Source: Ichthyophis bannanicus (lineage: Eukaryota > Chordata > Amphibia > Gymnophiona > Ichthyophiidae). From it: DNA of 64,000 bases. Below are positions 32,521-44,583 of the stretch, one piece after another (positions within the stretch are counted from its first letter, which is position 1; each line of letters opens with the position of its first letter). Position numbers and translations under genes: made by a program. The notes under the pieces were generated by a model. That model saw only the letters and a list, made by a program, of their open reading frames with translations, was not told the DNA's origin and ran no database searches. The stretch lies in assembly GCA_033557465.1 (NCBI GenBank), contig CM066035.1, forward strand, positions 922,398,522-922,462,521. Reading direction: 5' to 3'.

Positions 32521-34111
32521 GATTATGTTCACAGTCTTGGCAAGTGCATATATCAATGATTTGCAAGGGATTGTGGGAAATGCAGTCCATTCACACCAGA
32601 CACAGCTGCTCACAATAATTAGTTGTGCTTGAGTGTAAAGCCAATAAGATATTTATTTATGGGGTTATTTCTCCCAACACAGATATGTTTGGTAGCACAT
32701 AAAACAGGATACTTGCTTTCAGTGTAAAACTTAGAAAAACAAAATCAGGAAAACAGCTGAACTTGTCAGGCAATCAAAACAAAAGAATAAAGACCTGGTT
32801 GGTAACAAACTGGTCTTTTCTGTAGGCTCTAGCTAATAATTTCTTAGCAGTGCATCAAACAACAAGCAAATCCCACAAAGAAGGGAAAAACTGTTCTTTT
32901 CAGGTTAACTTCTTATATCTTCCCACATAGACTCAGAAGTGATTCCCTCAGAGCTCACAAGCAATTAGGTAAGGCTCAATTGCTAGCAGTTACCCAGCTG
33001 AAACCCCTTAGCTGGCTTGCTTTCTACTGCGTGGCTCAAATCCTACTTCAGGAGCTTTTCTGAGTAGATTAAAGAACAAGTTTGTATTTCTTTGTGATGG
33101 TTGCTGTACTTTGTAACAGAAAATTACCAAAGGAGTTTAGACAGAGAGCAATCCATATATTCACAGCCTGTATCTAAGACCGCTCCTTCCCCTTCTTCAA
33201 CAATCATGGGTTCAATATCAGGGATTGGCACAGAGGAATTTCTCAATGGAGCACTTTCAGGAGAATACTTGTTTCCCTGCTGTCTTTCAAGGTTATAGCT
33301 AGGGCATAGATCAGTGTTCATACCTGAGCTTCCATTGCTGTTAGAGTTCCTCTCTAAATAGCCTGGCCAGTATGTAGTCCAGTTCTTATGTCCAGCCTTC
33401 CAATCCAGATCCCTGGACACTGGATCTCTCTTCACATACCTTCTGGCACGGGTCTTAGGGTCCCTTCCACGGGCAGCTGTCTCCCTCACAGGTACCATCT
33501 GGAGATTCCTAGCCCTGCAGCACCATTCCTCTGGCTTTCCCCAGTCCAATGGTGTAAGCTTGCCTTTTGAATGTCTCCCAGTATACGTACTGCTCTGGAC
33601 TCCTTTAGACCTCCCAAATGCTTTTCTCTTCTTTCTTCCAAAGGGTTTCTTGCCCCCTCTGTCCATCCGCTCTGGCTTCTGCTTCTGATGATCCTCCAGA
33701 TGATGAAGCTGTCCAAGATGAGGATCTCCAAGCTGATCCTGAGGATGAGGATCTCCCAGATGAAACTGAGGATGAGGATAATTCTCTGTAGAATAAACTC
33801 TACCTTTATTCTGCTTAGATGAGTGCTCCACCCTAGCGCAGCTGTGCTGAATCAGGCCCTGCCCTTTGAGATGAGTGCTTGGGGATTACCTCATAGCTCT
33901 CCTGATTTAACACACGTTTCCCCACTTGAGCTCCTCTAATGGCTGTTGGAAACCTGGTGCATTCTGGGACTGGTAGTCTTTTATGGAAATATTCTGTTTT
34001 CTTATTTCTACCAGAACTGACAGGTTGCTTGTTCAGAGTCACTTCATTTTTACTATAGCTCCTTCCTGAGCTATGATAAGCTTCCTTATCACAAGTTTCA
34101 CAGCAATTCTC
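32521..34111 (-). mobile_element. LTR-like insertion, copy 2
   Basis: Counterpart of 11158-12748 with the same TGGT flanks; essentially identical. It carries the 235-codon minus-strand ORF at 33124-33831. Confidence 0.6.
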
Positions 34112-35131
34112 TGGTCTCCGCCAGACAATTCCTCAGGCTCTTAGGCCACATGGCTTCCACGGTCCATGTAACTCCAAATGCCCGCATACACATGAGGCCG
34201 GCTCAGTGGGTCCTCAGAACTCGGTGGCACCAAGCCACGGGAAACCTGAAGGACAGAGTGAGGGTATCCAAACTCCTAGAATCTTCTCTACAATGGTGGC
34301 TTCATCTTCCGAATCTGGTGCAAGGGGTGCCTTTTCAGGCACCTCCACACTCTCAGGTGCTGACAACCGATGCTTCTCTTCAAGGTTGGGGTGCACATTG
34401 CCAGGGTGCATGTACTCAAGGCCTGTGGTCTCCTTGGGAGGCTGCACAGCAGATCAACCTCTTAGAAACTGAGAGCTATCCGCTTAGCCCTGAGGACTTT
34501 CTCTCATATCCTCTCTCACCAATCCGTCTTAGTTCAGACGGACAACCAAGTTGCTATGTTCTATGTGAACAAACAGGGGGGGCACGGGGTCCCGACTTCT
34601 ATGTCAGGAAGCGCAGAAGCTGTGCTTCTGGTCAGTCCATCATGGCATACTTCTCAAAGCAGTCTATCTCCCTGGACAGGAGAATTACCTGGCAGACAGA
34701 TTGAGCAGGATCCTGCAGCCACACAAATGGCAGTTGAATCCACTGGTGGTTCAACAGATCTTCCTAAGATGGGTCTTCCAACCATAGATCACTTTGCCAG
34801 TCCTCTGAACCGTCAGCTGCCCAGGTTCTGCTCCAGAGAACCGCATCCTCTCAGATTAGCAGCGGATGCGTTTCTCATTCCCTGGTCTACAGGCCTCCTT
34901 TATGCCTTTCCTCCCACGCCTCTAGTGCCCCAGACACTGTTCAAAGTGCTCCGGGACAGAGACTCGGTAATTCTGGTGGCCTCCAGATGGCCCAGGCAAC
35001 CGTGGTTCCCACTTCTTTTGCAACTAGCGGTGGACACTCCTCTTCTCCTCTTCTTCTGGGGATGCAACCAGATCTCCTGTCTCAGGAGTAGGGATCTCTC
35101 TTGCACCCCAACCTCCAGTCCCTCAGTCTGA
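34112..35131 (+). pseudogene. DIRS-B1 RNase H and MT, copy 2
   Basis: Counterpart of 12749-13768. The codon after YVNK is CAG (YVNKQGG, the family norm), whereas copy 1 has CAT; all other shifts are shared. Confidence 0.8.
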
Positions 35132-36697
35132 TGGCCTGGCTGCTGAAAGGATAGTTCTAGCACCCTTACTGCTACCTCGGGAAGTGGAGGACGTGGTCTT
35201 GGCCTCTAGGAGGCAGTCCACCCGGAAATCTTATGCCCTCAAGTGGCGTAGATTCTCTGCCTGGTGTGCTCAACACAATGAGATTCATTTCTCATGTCTG
35301 GTACCGGTAGTGCTGCAATATTTGCTTCACCTCTCCAACCTCGGCCTGAAGTCCAACTCTGTTAGAGTTCATCTTAGTGCTCTTTCAGTGCACCACTCTC
35401 CGGTATTTATTTTATTTTTTTATTTATTTAACAAACTTTTATATACCGCAACCTTCCGATGATCAGGTGCGGTTTACATAAAACAGATAAGGAGACAGAA
35501 AGGCATTTCTGTTTTTACATTGAACAATCATGAACTATGTGCATAAACAATTGAACTTTTAACTATTAAACTTTGTAGAACTATGTACAATTAACTATGT
35601 ACAGTTAGTAGGAGAGAGTTCAACAGTATAAACATCATAGGCAGTGTCAAGGTCAAAATGTCTTGAGGCATTACGGTATTGGTCTCCGTGTGTTATATAG
35701 ATTATCCTTTTTCGTTTTGGGGTTGAGAATTTGACATTGGTCCGTAGTGGGAGATAAAAAGGTGAGTTTTTACATTTTTGCATAGGTCTTTAAGGTCAGT
35801 TAAGGCTCTGATTTCATCAGGTAGAGAGTTCCAGAGTATAGGGGCTGCATGGGAGAATGCTTTTTTATTAGTTTTTTTGGTCTTTGTGAATTCTTTTGGA
35901 ATCCTTATTTTATTGGCGTTGCCTCTCTCCAGCCACCCTTTGGTGGCTCGCTTCCTCAGAGGCCTGCTTTTGCTTGAGCCTCCTTTCGTCGTCCTGCCCC
36001 TGAGTGGGATTTAAATGTGGTCTTGCAACAGCTTACTTGCCCACCATTTGAGCCTATGGCTACTTGTCCTTTGCGCTTTCTCTCTTGGAAAGCATTGTTT
36101 CTGGTAGCTCTTACCTCCGCAAGGCGAGTGAGTGAGCTTCAGGCCCTAGTATCAGATGTTCCATATATTAGGTTCAATAGGAACAGGGTAGTCTTACGGA
36201 CTCACCCTAAGTTCCTTCCAAAGGTTGTCTCCTCCTTCCACCTCAATCAGGAGGTGGTTCTTCCAACTTTCTTTCCCAGGCCGCATGCCAGCCGGGCTGA
36301 GATGGTCTTGCATACCCTGGACTGTAGGAGGACGTTGTGCTTCTACCTTGACTGTACGCGGGAGCACCGGAGGGCTGTTCAGCTCTTCATCTCTTTTGAC
36401 CCCAATAAGTTGGGGTTACCTGTCTCCAAGCATACCCTGTCCATTTGGGTAGCAGACTGTATCGCCTGGGCTTACAGGGCAGCCGGCCTCTCCATGCAGG
36501 GTCGAGTTACGGCTCACCGAGTCAGGGCGAAGGCTGCGTCAGTGGCTCATCTCTGCTCTGTTCCGTTGGCAAAAATCTGCCGGGCCGCTACTTGGTCCTC
36601 AAGCCAGACTTTTGTGGCCCACTACTGCCTCGAGAGGGAGTCCCGCAGGGACAGTGCTTTCGGACAGGCGGTACTCCATAATCTTTTTGGGGTTTAG
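35132..36697 (+). pseudogene. DIRS-B1 tyrosine recombinase, copy 2
   Basis: Counterpart of 13769-15337. The second half is open from 36017 to a normal end (AVLHNLFGV*). It has SARRVSEL, HRVRAKAAS and AHYCLERESRRD, so all visible catalytic residues of this half survive. The LINE at 35405-35917 and a shift near 35990 separate it from the N-terminal part. Confidence 0.85.
35405..35917 (-). mobile_element. L2-like LINE fragment, copy 2
   Basis: Counterpart of 14042-14555, with the same antisense RT C-terminus, hairpin and TAAA tail. The right edge reads CCTTATTTTATTGGCG, two bases longer than copy 1. Confidence 0.8.
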
Positions 36698-37195
36698 GCA
36701 ACTCCTACCCTCCGGCCCTGGTGTTGGGCTACCATTCGGAGGTGTTCTCAGAGAAGATTCTTTTCTCACATTCTGAGACTCTAGAGGGAGCTCATTTTTT
36801 CAGCTTTGGGTCTCCGGTAGCCTTAAGCTGGGGAGTCCCATGTGTGACGACTGACTTCCTGCTTGGTCCTGGAGAAAGAGTAGTTACTCACCTGTAACAG
36901 GTGTTCTCCAGGAGCAGCAGGAATCAGTCCTCACAACCCTCCCTCCTCCCCTTGGAGTTGCAGTCATATGATTCATTTTGGTTTTTTGCTGTCTTTTTAG
37001 CTATGTCATCAGACTGAGCAAGATGGCACCCTTGGGTAGGAAGGGGACTGCGAATGCACGCTGCATTCCCAAAGGCTTTCTTTGAAAGCTGGGGAAATGC
37101 TCCGCATGGGGGCTCTGTCGGTGCCGACGTCACCCATATGTGAGGACTGATTCCTGCTGCTCCTGGAGAACACCTGTTACAGGTGAGTAGCTACT

Positions 37196-37800
37196 CTTTG
37201 TGTCAACAAATGACAAAATGAGGCCTAAAGTACTGGGCTATACAGTATGTTTCTCTGTTTGCCCCAGACTATTTCAGTTACTTCTGCATTGTTGAGGACA
37301 TTGGCCTCCTCTCTTGGTTCTTAGGTCTCCTCAAAATCCAAACATTAAGACTATGTCTGTCATCGGCATCGAAAACCGATACCGATCCTTGAGGTAAGTC
37401 CTTTCATCGTCATTGATATTCACTGAAAGGTTCATCTGATGCAGCCCTCCAAAGTACCACAGGGGCTCCAGGACACTCTTGAGGCCTTGACCTAATGGTT
37501 CTGTGCTCTGGGGTAGTGGTTCAAAGCCCCGTAGGTGAAGCCACCCAGGTATCGGCCACCTCTCTTGCATCCTTGCTATCAAGAAGAGCTTGCAGCACTC
37601 TTGGCAGCCTTGGTACCGATGGTATCGACAGCACCAGTGGTGCAGGTATTGCCATCTGGCCTAAGGCCGATACCTTTGGGGCTGATGCCAGCCCTTGAAC
37701 TGGTATCTGGGGTTTTACTCCCTCCGATGCCTCCTTTGGAATCGATCAGCATCGGTGGTACCCATCAAGCTCCCAGTGCGGCACTAACTAACATCGGTAT
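37196..37800 (+). pseudogene. DIRS-D gag continuation, copy 2
   Basis: Counterpart of 15835-16440; CQQMTK restarts the old gag right after the DIRS-B1 border. Small differences include one T and one A fewer near 37326-37336. Confidence 0.7.
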
Positions 37801-38496
37801 TGATAGCAAATATAGCCAAACTTGGACCACAATTCAGGAATTGGAAGAGGCATCAGGAAATATGCATAGCATATATACAATCAAGGTGGAATATAACTTC
37901 TGTGTCAGCTGGAGTAGATGCAACATTATCAGCCAAAGGTTCCCTAGCCACCAGAAATTCCAATAATTTTTTAGGCTCAAAAAACAGAAAAAACTTATCT
38001 TTAAAAAAAAGATGACACTTTAATGAAAATTTTAACACACATGACCCCCCTATGGAGGGAACCCTTGGCTTCAATCCCAAGAACTCTCTCCTCTGAAGTT
38101 GGGTAATCCTAGCCAAATCGGGGAAATTATGAACATGAGAGCCAAAAAACATACCACTGAAATTCCTAAAGTAGGCACCAAGAATTAACGTTTTATCTGA
38201 TTCTAGGGCTAAAGTAACCAGGATTGTGGATCGAGCTGTAATCACCTCCTGAGAGTTCTCAAGGAACCCAGTGAAACCAGACATTCCAAGAGAACTATCC
38301 GGAGCCCCACCCTGGCCTCCAGTCCTAATGGACAAATACTTTACCCTAGTGAGGAGGGGCAGGTGCTCCAGTGGTATCATTAAGACTTCCCTAAAGTACT
38401 GGCTTACCATCTCCTGAGATGACACCATAGGGGATCTAGGAAAATTAAGTAGTTGCAAGTTGTTTTTACAGAACTGGTTCTCCAGATACTCTATTA
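37801..38496 (-). pseudogene. L1-like ORF1 remnant, copy 2
   Basis: Counterpart of 16441-17137 with an unbroken frame (37853-38509). It reads from EYLENQFCKNNLQLLNFP through FPDLARITQLQRREFLGLK to FFEPKKLLEFLVAR. Only the piece downstream of the lost coiled coil remains. Confidence 0.72.
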
Positions 38497-38891
38497 TCTC
38501 CAGGAACAAGCAGGAATGTAGTCTTCACATATGGTTATCGTCTGTACCCGACGGAGCCAGTGCGGGAACGTTCCCCAGCGTCCCATAGGAAAGCCTTTGG
38601 GAGCACCCCACAGCGCCTGCGTGCTGCCTTTCCGCCTTTCTACCTCTCTAACTTCAGTTCTTAGTTTTCCGCGGAGACGACAGGACGTGTACACCCTGTC
38701 ACTGCAGAAAATGTATTCTTCTGTTTTTTTTGTGGTCGTGTCTTCCTTCATTTTATGCCTACCGGTACCGCCGGTTCTCTTTTCTTTTTCAAAAAACCCC
38801 CCTAGCTTTCTAAAAAATTGTTTCTTTCAGGGGCCTCTCCTCTTTCGTTGCTAGGCGCCATTTTGGGCACTAGGCCCGCTTTTCTTCAAAC

Positions 38892-40713
38892 ATGGAGAAG
38901 CCAGCTAGTGGTTTCAAGAAATGTTCTAACTGACGGTACTATATCCGTCACCGACACCCATGATTGGTGTTTTGAATGTTTAGGTCCTGAACATTATCCT
39001 TTGGAGAGTCTCTCCTGCAGAAAGATGACCAAGAGGGGCCTGCAGAGTAGAGCTGCAAAACTTGGTACCCTTTTTGCCACGGATACGATATCAGTTGCAT
39101 TGACGTCTTCCAGAGCTTCATCTTCCTCCCATGGATCTCAGGTAACTAAACTTAAGTCTTCCAAGACTGGCCGGCCCTCAAAGGGTAGATCTCCTTCTAA
39201 GCATTGTGATGCCACTGGTGTTGCCCTCAAGGAAAGTTCACCGGCAAAACAGCCCCAGCGGGAGTCTTCAGTCTCCAAAGCAACAGGCCTCCAGGATATT
39301 CCAGAGGCTTCCACCTCTGCAGAACCACTAGTGCCATGTTCTGGGGTCGTGGCTGCTTCCACCGGTACCGACACCCAGGCATCAGCAGGAGCAATGGATA
39401 AGAGAATCCTCGCATTCAAACGCAGTCTAGCGACCCTCTTAGCAGCTTCGGTACCGCCAAGACCGCTACAGACGGTTCCACAGGTATCGGTACCGACATC
39501 AGTGCTGGTACCGAGTGCATTTGCCTCTGCAGGTATGCTTCCGCCCATGCCGAGTCTCGAGTCTATCTCAGGCATCGAAGTGCTGGTACTAAGACACCCC
39601 GATACCAACTTCAAGCAGTACTGGTACCGAGCGTTGCACGAACACCGGTCACCGAGATACTTCGAATCTTCCAATTCCGATGACTCTGACTCTACCGGTA
39701 CTAGAGCGATCCTATCAGAGGATCCAACTCCTCCTCAATGCAGAATGTCTCTTCCAGAAGACATATCCTTCCAGGATTTCATACGTGATTTAGACAAAGG
39801 TCTTTCAATGACGGTGATTCCAGAAAAGGAACTTAGGGCAGAAGAATTGAGAATTCTACAATATCCCATGGCTCCTAAGGAAGCAGCTACGTTTCCCATT
39901 CACAAGATCTTACATGGTCTTATGTTAAGGATGTGGGAAACTCCTTTAACGGTGTCTCCACATTCCCGAAGCCTCGATACCATGTACCGAGTGCCAAGCT
40001 GTCCTGGCTTTCAAAAGATTGTTACCACACCATTCAATGGTAGTGGAATCGGCCATGCATAGAATTGAGTGCTAAAAACGCATTCTTCTTATCCTCCAGG
40101 CTGGGAATCGAGACCACTCGATGCCTTTGGGCATCGATGCTTCCAATCCTCCATGTTATCAGCCAAGATCAGTTCCTACATTCTTTATATGGGTATGTTC
40201 CTGGAAGAAGTTGCACGTGACTTAGAGCTCATGACCCCTAATATGTCTGAGGACAAAAGTGAAGTTTTCCTTACCCTGGTCAAGCATGCCCAGAATGTCT
40301 CTAAATTCATGAACCGTGCAACCTTTGATTGCTTTGAATGTATAAGCAGAACCTCTGCTATCTCCATAGGTGCACATCGTATTGCCTGGCTTCAGGCATC
40401 AGACTTAGAGCAGTGGGTGCAAGATAAGCTGGGAAACATTCCTTGTACAGGAAACAATCTCTTTGGCAAGGACTGGCAGGACAAGGCTAATCAGCTTGAA
40501 TCTGAAAATACTACCTTGAACAGACTATCAGTCTACAGCCAACCCAGCAAACCCTTTTTCAACAAGAAAAAGAGGTTTTACCAATCATACCCCCATTTGG
40601 GCCACTTTCCAGTTCATGTTCCACAAAAGGGACAACAGAACAGACAGGAAAGAAAGCCACAAGCTCAAAGAGCTCAACCGGCCCAGCAGACTCAGCCTCC
40701 TCAGGGGCTTTGA
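38892..40713 (+). pseudogene. DIRS-C gag, copy 2
   Basis: MEKPASGFKKCSN then a stop: a short deletion removed the second Cys of the first CxxC pair and shifted the frame. The rest is open from NVLTDGTISVTDTHDWCFECLGPEH to 40062. It includes a linker dense in GGTACCG words and DISFQDFIRDLDKGLS. A further shift near 40060 leads to the C-terminal domain (40069-40713: LDAFGHRCFQSSMLSAKISSYILYMGMF; FMNRATFDCFE; CTGNNLFGKDWQDKA). It ends PPQGL with CTT-TGA-C, and pol is in the +1 frame. Confidence 0.85.
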
Positions 40714-42616
40714 CTCTTATCTAGAGAACTTAGTCATTCTGCCCCTGAAAGAACCAGAACCCTTAACCATTCCAGGCAGGTTATGCCATTTTGTCAAAAG
40801 ATGGCAACAAATAACATCAGAAAACTGGACTCTGTCCATTGTACGACTGGGGTACAAGCTTCACTTTGTCAACATGCCCCCGCCTACAATAATCAGCCTA
40901 CAATAATCAAACAATTCAATTCTCAGGTCCCTGCCACCGGCCTCGTGGCTGGAGGTCATATCACTTCTCGCTCAAGGAGCAATAGAAGAAGTACCCATAT
41001 CCCAACAGGGTACGGGGTTTTATTCCCCCTATTTTCTTATTCCAAAGAAATAGGGGGACTCGAACCTATACTGGACCTCAGAGAATTAAACAAATATCTG
41101 TTCTGAGAAAAGTTCAAAATGATCTCCCTCAGAACACTCCTACCCATACCTTTAGAGTCAGGGCTGGCTATGTTCTCTAGATCAAAGAGATGCGTACATG
41201 CATATTCTCATCCACACAAGTCACAGGAAGTTCCTTCGATTCTTGGTCCAGGGAAGAGACACTTCCAATACAGAGTTCTTCCCTTCGGTCTGGCTTCTGC
41301 CCCAAGAGTCTTCACAAAATGCATGGCAGTGGTAGCAGCATTTCTGAGAACTCTAGGAATATTCGTCTTCCCTTACTTAGATGATTGGCTCATTCGAGCA
41401 TCAACAGCTCCAGAGGCCAGCTTTGCTCTTTCTCGAACAATGAGAATCCTTCAATACTTGGGATTGGTCATAAACCTTCCAAAATCTCATCTCACCCCCT
41501 CTGTCTCTTGAGTTCATAGGGGCTCGTATAGACACGCAGCAGTCAAAAGCTTTCCTGCCACAGCCGTGCTGTATACGTATGATACGGCTGGCATCCCAAG
41601 CAGCTATGAAGGTCTTCCTAAAAGCTCGGGAGATGCCTCAGCTTCTGGGTCATATGGCTTCCACTGTCCATGTGGTTCCCTATGCTCGCCTTCATATGCG
41701 AGCAGCCCAATGGACCCTATCCTTTTAGTGGACACAGGCCTCGGGTCGGCTAACAGACAAACTCAGAAATGGTGGCAATCACTGGAAAACCACCTTGTAG
41801 GCTCTCCTTTCCAGCAGCCTCTGTGCCAAGCCACCCTAACAGATGCGTCCAAGTTGGGTTGGGGGGCCCACTTGCACGATCTCTCAACTCAGGGTCTCTG
41901 GACCCCACAGGAGGCTTCTCTTCACATAAACCTCCTAGAGCTGAGAGCCCTTTTCAATGCTATTCGAGTATTTCAGGCTATCTCAGCCACAAGACAGTTC
42001 TGGTCCAAACCGACAATCAGGTAACTATGTTCTCTTTGAACAAGCAATGTGGAACGGGCTCTCTGTCGCTATGCAATGAAGCTTTGCGACTATGGGCCCT
42101 TGCCAGAGAGCTTCAAATCCACCTTCTTGTGGTATACCTTCCAGGCATTCAAAATTCATGGGCAGACAAACTCACTCGAATACTGCTGCCACACGAGTGG
42201 TCTCCCCACTCAGAACACCTTGCTCGAGTGTTTCAAATCTGGGGAACACCAGATATAGACATCTTTGCAAGTGCACAGAATGCCAAACTTGCCCGATTCT
42301 TTTCCAGAATACCAGCTCACAACTGTCAGGCAAGGGATGCCTTCCTACCCAACTGGGGTCAGGACTTCCTCTATGCCTTCACACCCATTCCCCTCATTCC
42401 CAAGACTTTATTCAAACTTCAGAGAGCAAAGGTCGTATGATACTTATTGCTCCATGTTGGCCACGGCAAACGTGGTATCCTCTGCTTCTTTGTCTCTCTC
42501 AAACCACTCCTCTGGAGTTGGGAAATGCTCCAGATCTCCTTTCCCAGGAGGACGGATCCTTACTGCACCTGAATCCCCAGTCCCTGCATCTCAGGGCCTG
42601 GTTACTGAAAGCCTAG
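40711..42616 (+). pseudogene. DIRS-C RT-RNase H-MT, copy 2
   Basis: Starts in +1 after the gag stop (FDSYLENLVILPL). RT parts: LDLRELNKYLF, LDQRDAY (motif A), PFGLASAPRVFTKCMAVVAAF (motif B), YLDDWLIRAS (motif C). RNase H: LTDASKLGWGAHLHDL, LELRALF, VQTDNQVTMF, WADKLTR. MT-like: DIDIFASAQNAKLARFFSR, WPRQTWYPLL, ending LRAWLLKA*. At least five frame breaks or stops (near 40908, 41105, 41160, 41511 and 42005) make it dead. Confidence 0.84.
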
Positions 42617-42617
42617 C

Positions 42618-43648
42618 TTTCTTGGATATCAATCTCTCTCATCAGGTAAAAGATATACTTCTGGCTTCCAGAAAACCTTCCCCAAGGCATTCTACGCTTT
42701 TAAGTGGAAAAGATTCTCAGGTGTTCACAAAAGGGACTTAACCCCCTTTTGGTACCTGTGCAGTTGCTGCTGGAGTATCTCCTCCAACTATCCACTTCTG
42801 GTCTTAAGACCAATTTAGTGAGAGTCCATCTTAGTGCTATTGCTGCTTTTCACAAACCTTTTGATGGACAACCTATTTCCTCTCATCCACTTGTATTGAG
42901 GTTCATGAGAGGCCTACTCTTAACAAAACCTCCCATTAAACCACCACGGGTGGCATGGGATCTAAATCTTGTTCTCGGGCAGCTCATGAAACTGCCTTTT
43001 GAACCCTTAGCTACTATAACCCTAAAGTTTCTTTCATGTAAAGTCGTTTTCCTAATTGCTATCACTTCTGCAAGGTGCATTAGTGAACTGCAGGCTTTAG
43101 TGACTGACCCTCCTTATACAAGGTTCCACCATGATAAAGTAGTCCTCAGGACTCACCCTCACTTTATGCCAAAGGTGGTTTCACCTTTTCATCTAAACCA
43201 GTCGGTTTATCTTCCTATAATCTTCCCTAGGCCTCATGCCTCCAGTGCAGAAAGGAATCTTCACACTTTGGATTGTAAAAGGGCCTTAGCCTTTTATCTC
43301 CAAAGAACTAAGCAGCATAGAAAATCATCTCAGCTTTTTGTTGCTTTTGACTCTAGTCATTTGGGACTTCCAGTTTCCAAAAGAACTTTATCTAAATGGA
43401 TTGCAGATTGCATATCCTTTACATATGAGAGTAAAGGACTTTCTCTCGAGGGCCATGTCACATCTCACAATGTGAGAGCCATGGCATCCTCGATGGTTAA
43501 TCTTCGTTCTGTGTCTATTGACGACATCTGTAGAGCAGCTACTTGGGCTTCGGTGCATACCTTCACAGCCCACTATTGCTTAGACAAGGACTCCCGTCGG
43601 GATGCCTCGTTTGGCCAAGCTGTTCTTCAGTATCTTTTTCATACTTAA
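42618..43648 (+). pseudogene. DIRS-C tyrosine recombinase, copy 2
   Basis: VKDILLASRKPSPRHS, then a one-base deletion (CATTCTACGC against CGTTCTTACGC) shifts the frame. It is open again from 42704 to the natural end (YLFHT*). The first catalytic Arg is lost: SARCISEL has Cys (TGC, 43076-43078) where intact copies have Arg. HNVRAMASS and AHYCLDKDSRRD are present. The Trp of FLSWK is also Cys. Both changes fit transitions at old CpG or G sites. Confidence 0.85.
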
Positions 43649-43707
43649 TACTACAACGCCTACCTCTGCTGGTCCCGAGTTTGATGCCAGAGGTCCATGG
43701 GAGGAGT

Positions 43708-43999
43708 GGAGGAGTGGCCTAGTGGTTGGGGCAAGGTACTTCAGGCCAGATGGTCAGGGGTTCGAATCCCACTAGAGGACAGCAACCTTGGGCTGGAAGG
43801 ACTGGGGTTTCTAGTCCCACAGGTGCTCCTTGTGGTCTTGGGCAAGCCACTTAACCCTCCATAGCCCATGTTCCCTGTAAAATAGTTATCTCCAAGTTAT
43901 AATGCCCTGTTCAATGTAATTTCAGTTTGTTCAATGTAAACCGCACTGATGCAGAATAGTGCGGTATATAAGAGAATGTAAGTAAATAAATAAATAAAT
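43708..43999 (+). mobile_element. tRNA-derived CORE-SINE
   Basis: Head resembling a tRNA with A box (TGGCCTAGTGG near 43715) and B box (GGTTCGAATCC, 43759-43769), the internal RNA polymerase III promoter. The middle has the CORE/MIR-like string CTTGGGCAAGCCACTTAACC followed by TGTAAAATAG. The tail has a hairpin (GTAAACCGCAC … GTGCGGTATATAA) and an AAAT repeat. This tail matches the antisense LINE 3' ends at 14042 and 47505. It is inserted in the 3' region of DIRS-C. No clear target duplication. Confidence 0.85.
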
Positions 44000-44165
44000 C
44001 TCACCTGGGTTTGCAGCTTGCTGGGGTCATTCCCTTGGCATCTATAAGCAGGGGAATCCCCATATGTGAGGACTACATTCCTGCTTGTTCCTGGAGATAG
44101 CATAGTTACTCACCTGTAACAAGTGATGTCCAGGAACAGCAGGAATTTAGTCTTCACAACCCACC

Positions 44166-44472
44166 CACAGGCATTTTCTGTTTCCCATCAGCCCTGGTGG
44201 GCTTAACAGAGCCGCGAAAGGGAAACTCTCCCTTCGCGGCTCTGAAAGCCGGCACGGAGAGGCTCTGAAGCAGGGAGGGAGGGCTCTGCTGGGCAGGGGG
44301 GGGGGGTTGTGCCACGGGACACTAGATTCTGCTGCAGCGGCAGCAGCCAGCTTTTTTTTAAATTTTAAAATTTACTTTTAATGCAGAATGTTCTTTGCGT
44401 GGGGCCCCCTGAAACGCGGGGCCCTGTGCAAAAAACATTCTTGCTCAATGGACGGGCCGGCCCTGGCTGCAT
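44166..44472. mobile_element. hAT-like non-autonomous fragment with foldback
   Basis: Contains a hairpin of AGAGCCGCGAAAGGG and its complement at about 44209-44245, G-runs, an A/T-rich centre and the end GGGCCGGCCCTG (44455-44466), which resembles a hAT terminus. I cannot find the matching left terminus or a target duplication, so the element is probably truncated. Confidence 0.4.
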
Positions 44473-44479
44473 GTAATGA

Positions 44480-44583
44480 GAAGCTCTGGAAATCGTGTCT
44501 ATAGTGGCGCCTTTGAGGCGATGTTGCCCATGTTTTAGACTGAACTGCTGTCTTTGGAGAACAGATGTTACATGTAAGCAATG
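44480..44583 (+). mobile_element. diverged DIRS right-terminal relic
   Basis: GGCGATGTTGCCCATGTTTTAG…CTGCTGTCTTTGGAGAAC, then TGTTACATGTAAGCAA, parallels the end of B-type elements (CCCATATGTGAGGAC…GGAGAACACC TGTTACAGGTGAG) with many substitutions. It could be the other end of DIRS-C or a separate older copy. Confidence 0.45.

Larger units (their letters stand above)
23792..37195 (+). mobile_element. DIRS-B1, copy 2, with nested insertions
   Basis: Repeat of 2435-15834 with the same nested elements: DIRS-A1 at 26460-32068, the LTR-like element at 32521-34111 and the LINE at 35405-35917. Left ITR 23792-23960; ICR 36830-36938; right ITR 37005-37195. Confidence 0.87.
22870..43672. repeat. 20.8-kb duplicated block, copy 2
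   Basis: Direct repeat of 1530-22369. The first 600-700 bases after the gap carry about 18 net extra bases relative to copy 1, then agreement becomes near perfect. Beyond 43672 the sequence continues into new DNA, whereas copy 1 ends there at the gap. This is what two overlapping contig ends would show. Confidence 0.95.
38497..44165 (+). mobile_element. DIRS-C retrotransposon, copy 2 (better copy)
   Basis: C-subfamily element with left ITR (38497-38660), leader, gag, RT-RNase H-MT, YR and ICR (44053-44160). After the ICR the expected right ITR is missing or replaced: unrelated foldback sequence begins at about 44165. A CORE-SINE is inserted between YR and ICR. A diverged DIRS-like terminus at 44480-44583 may or may not belong to it. 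Confidence 0.85.

Noticed and set aside
43711..43775. tRNA gene
   Set aside because: A and B boxes are present, but no cloverleaf can be completed and the sequence continues into a CORE-SINE body and tail.
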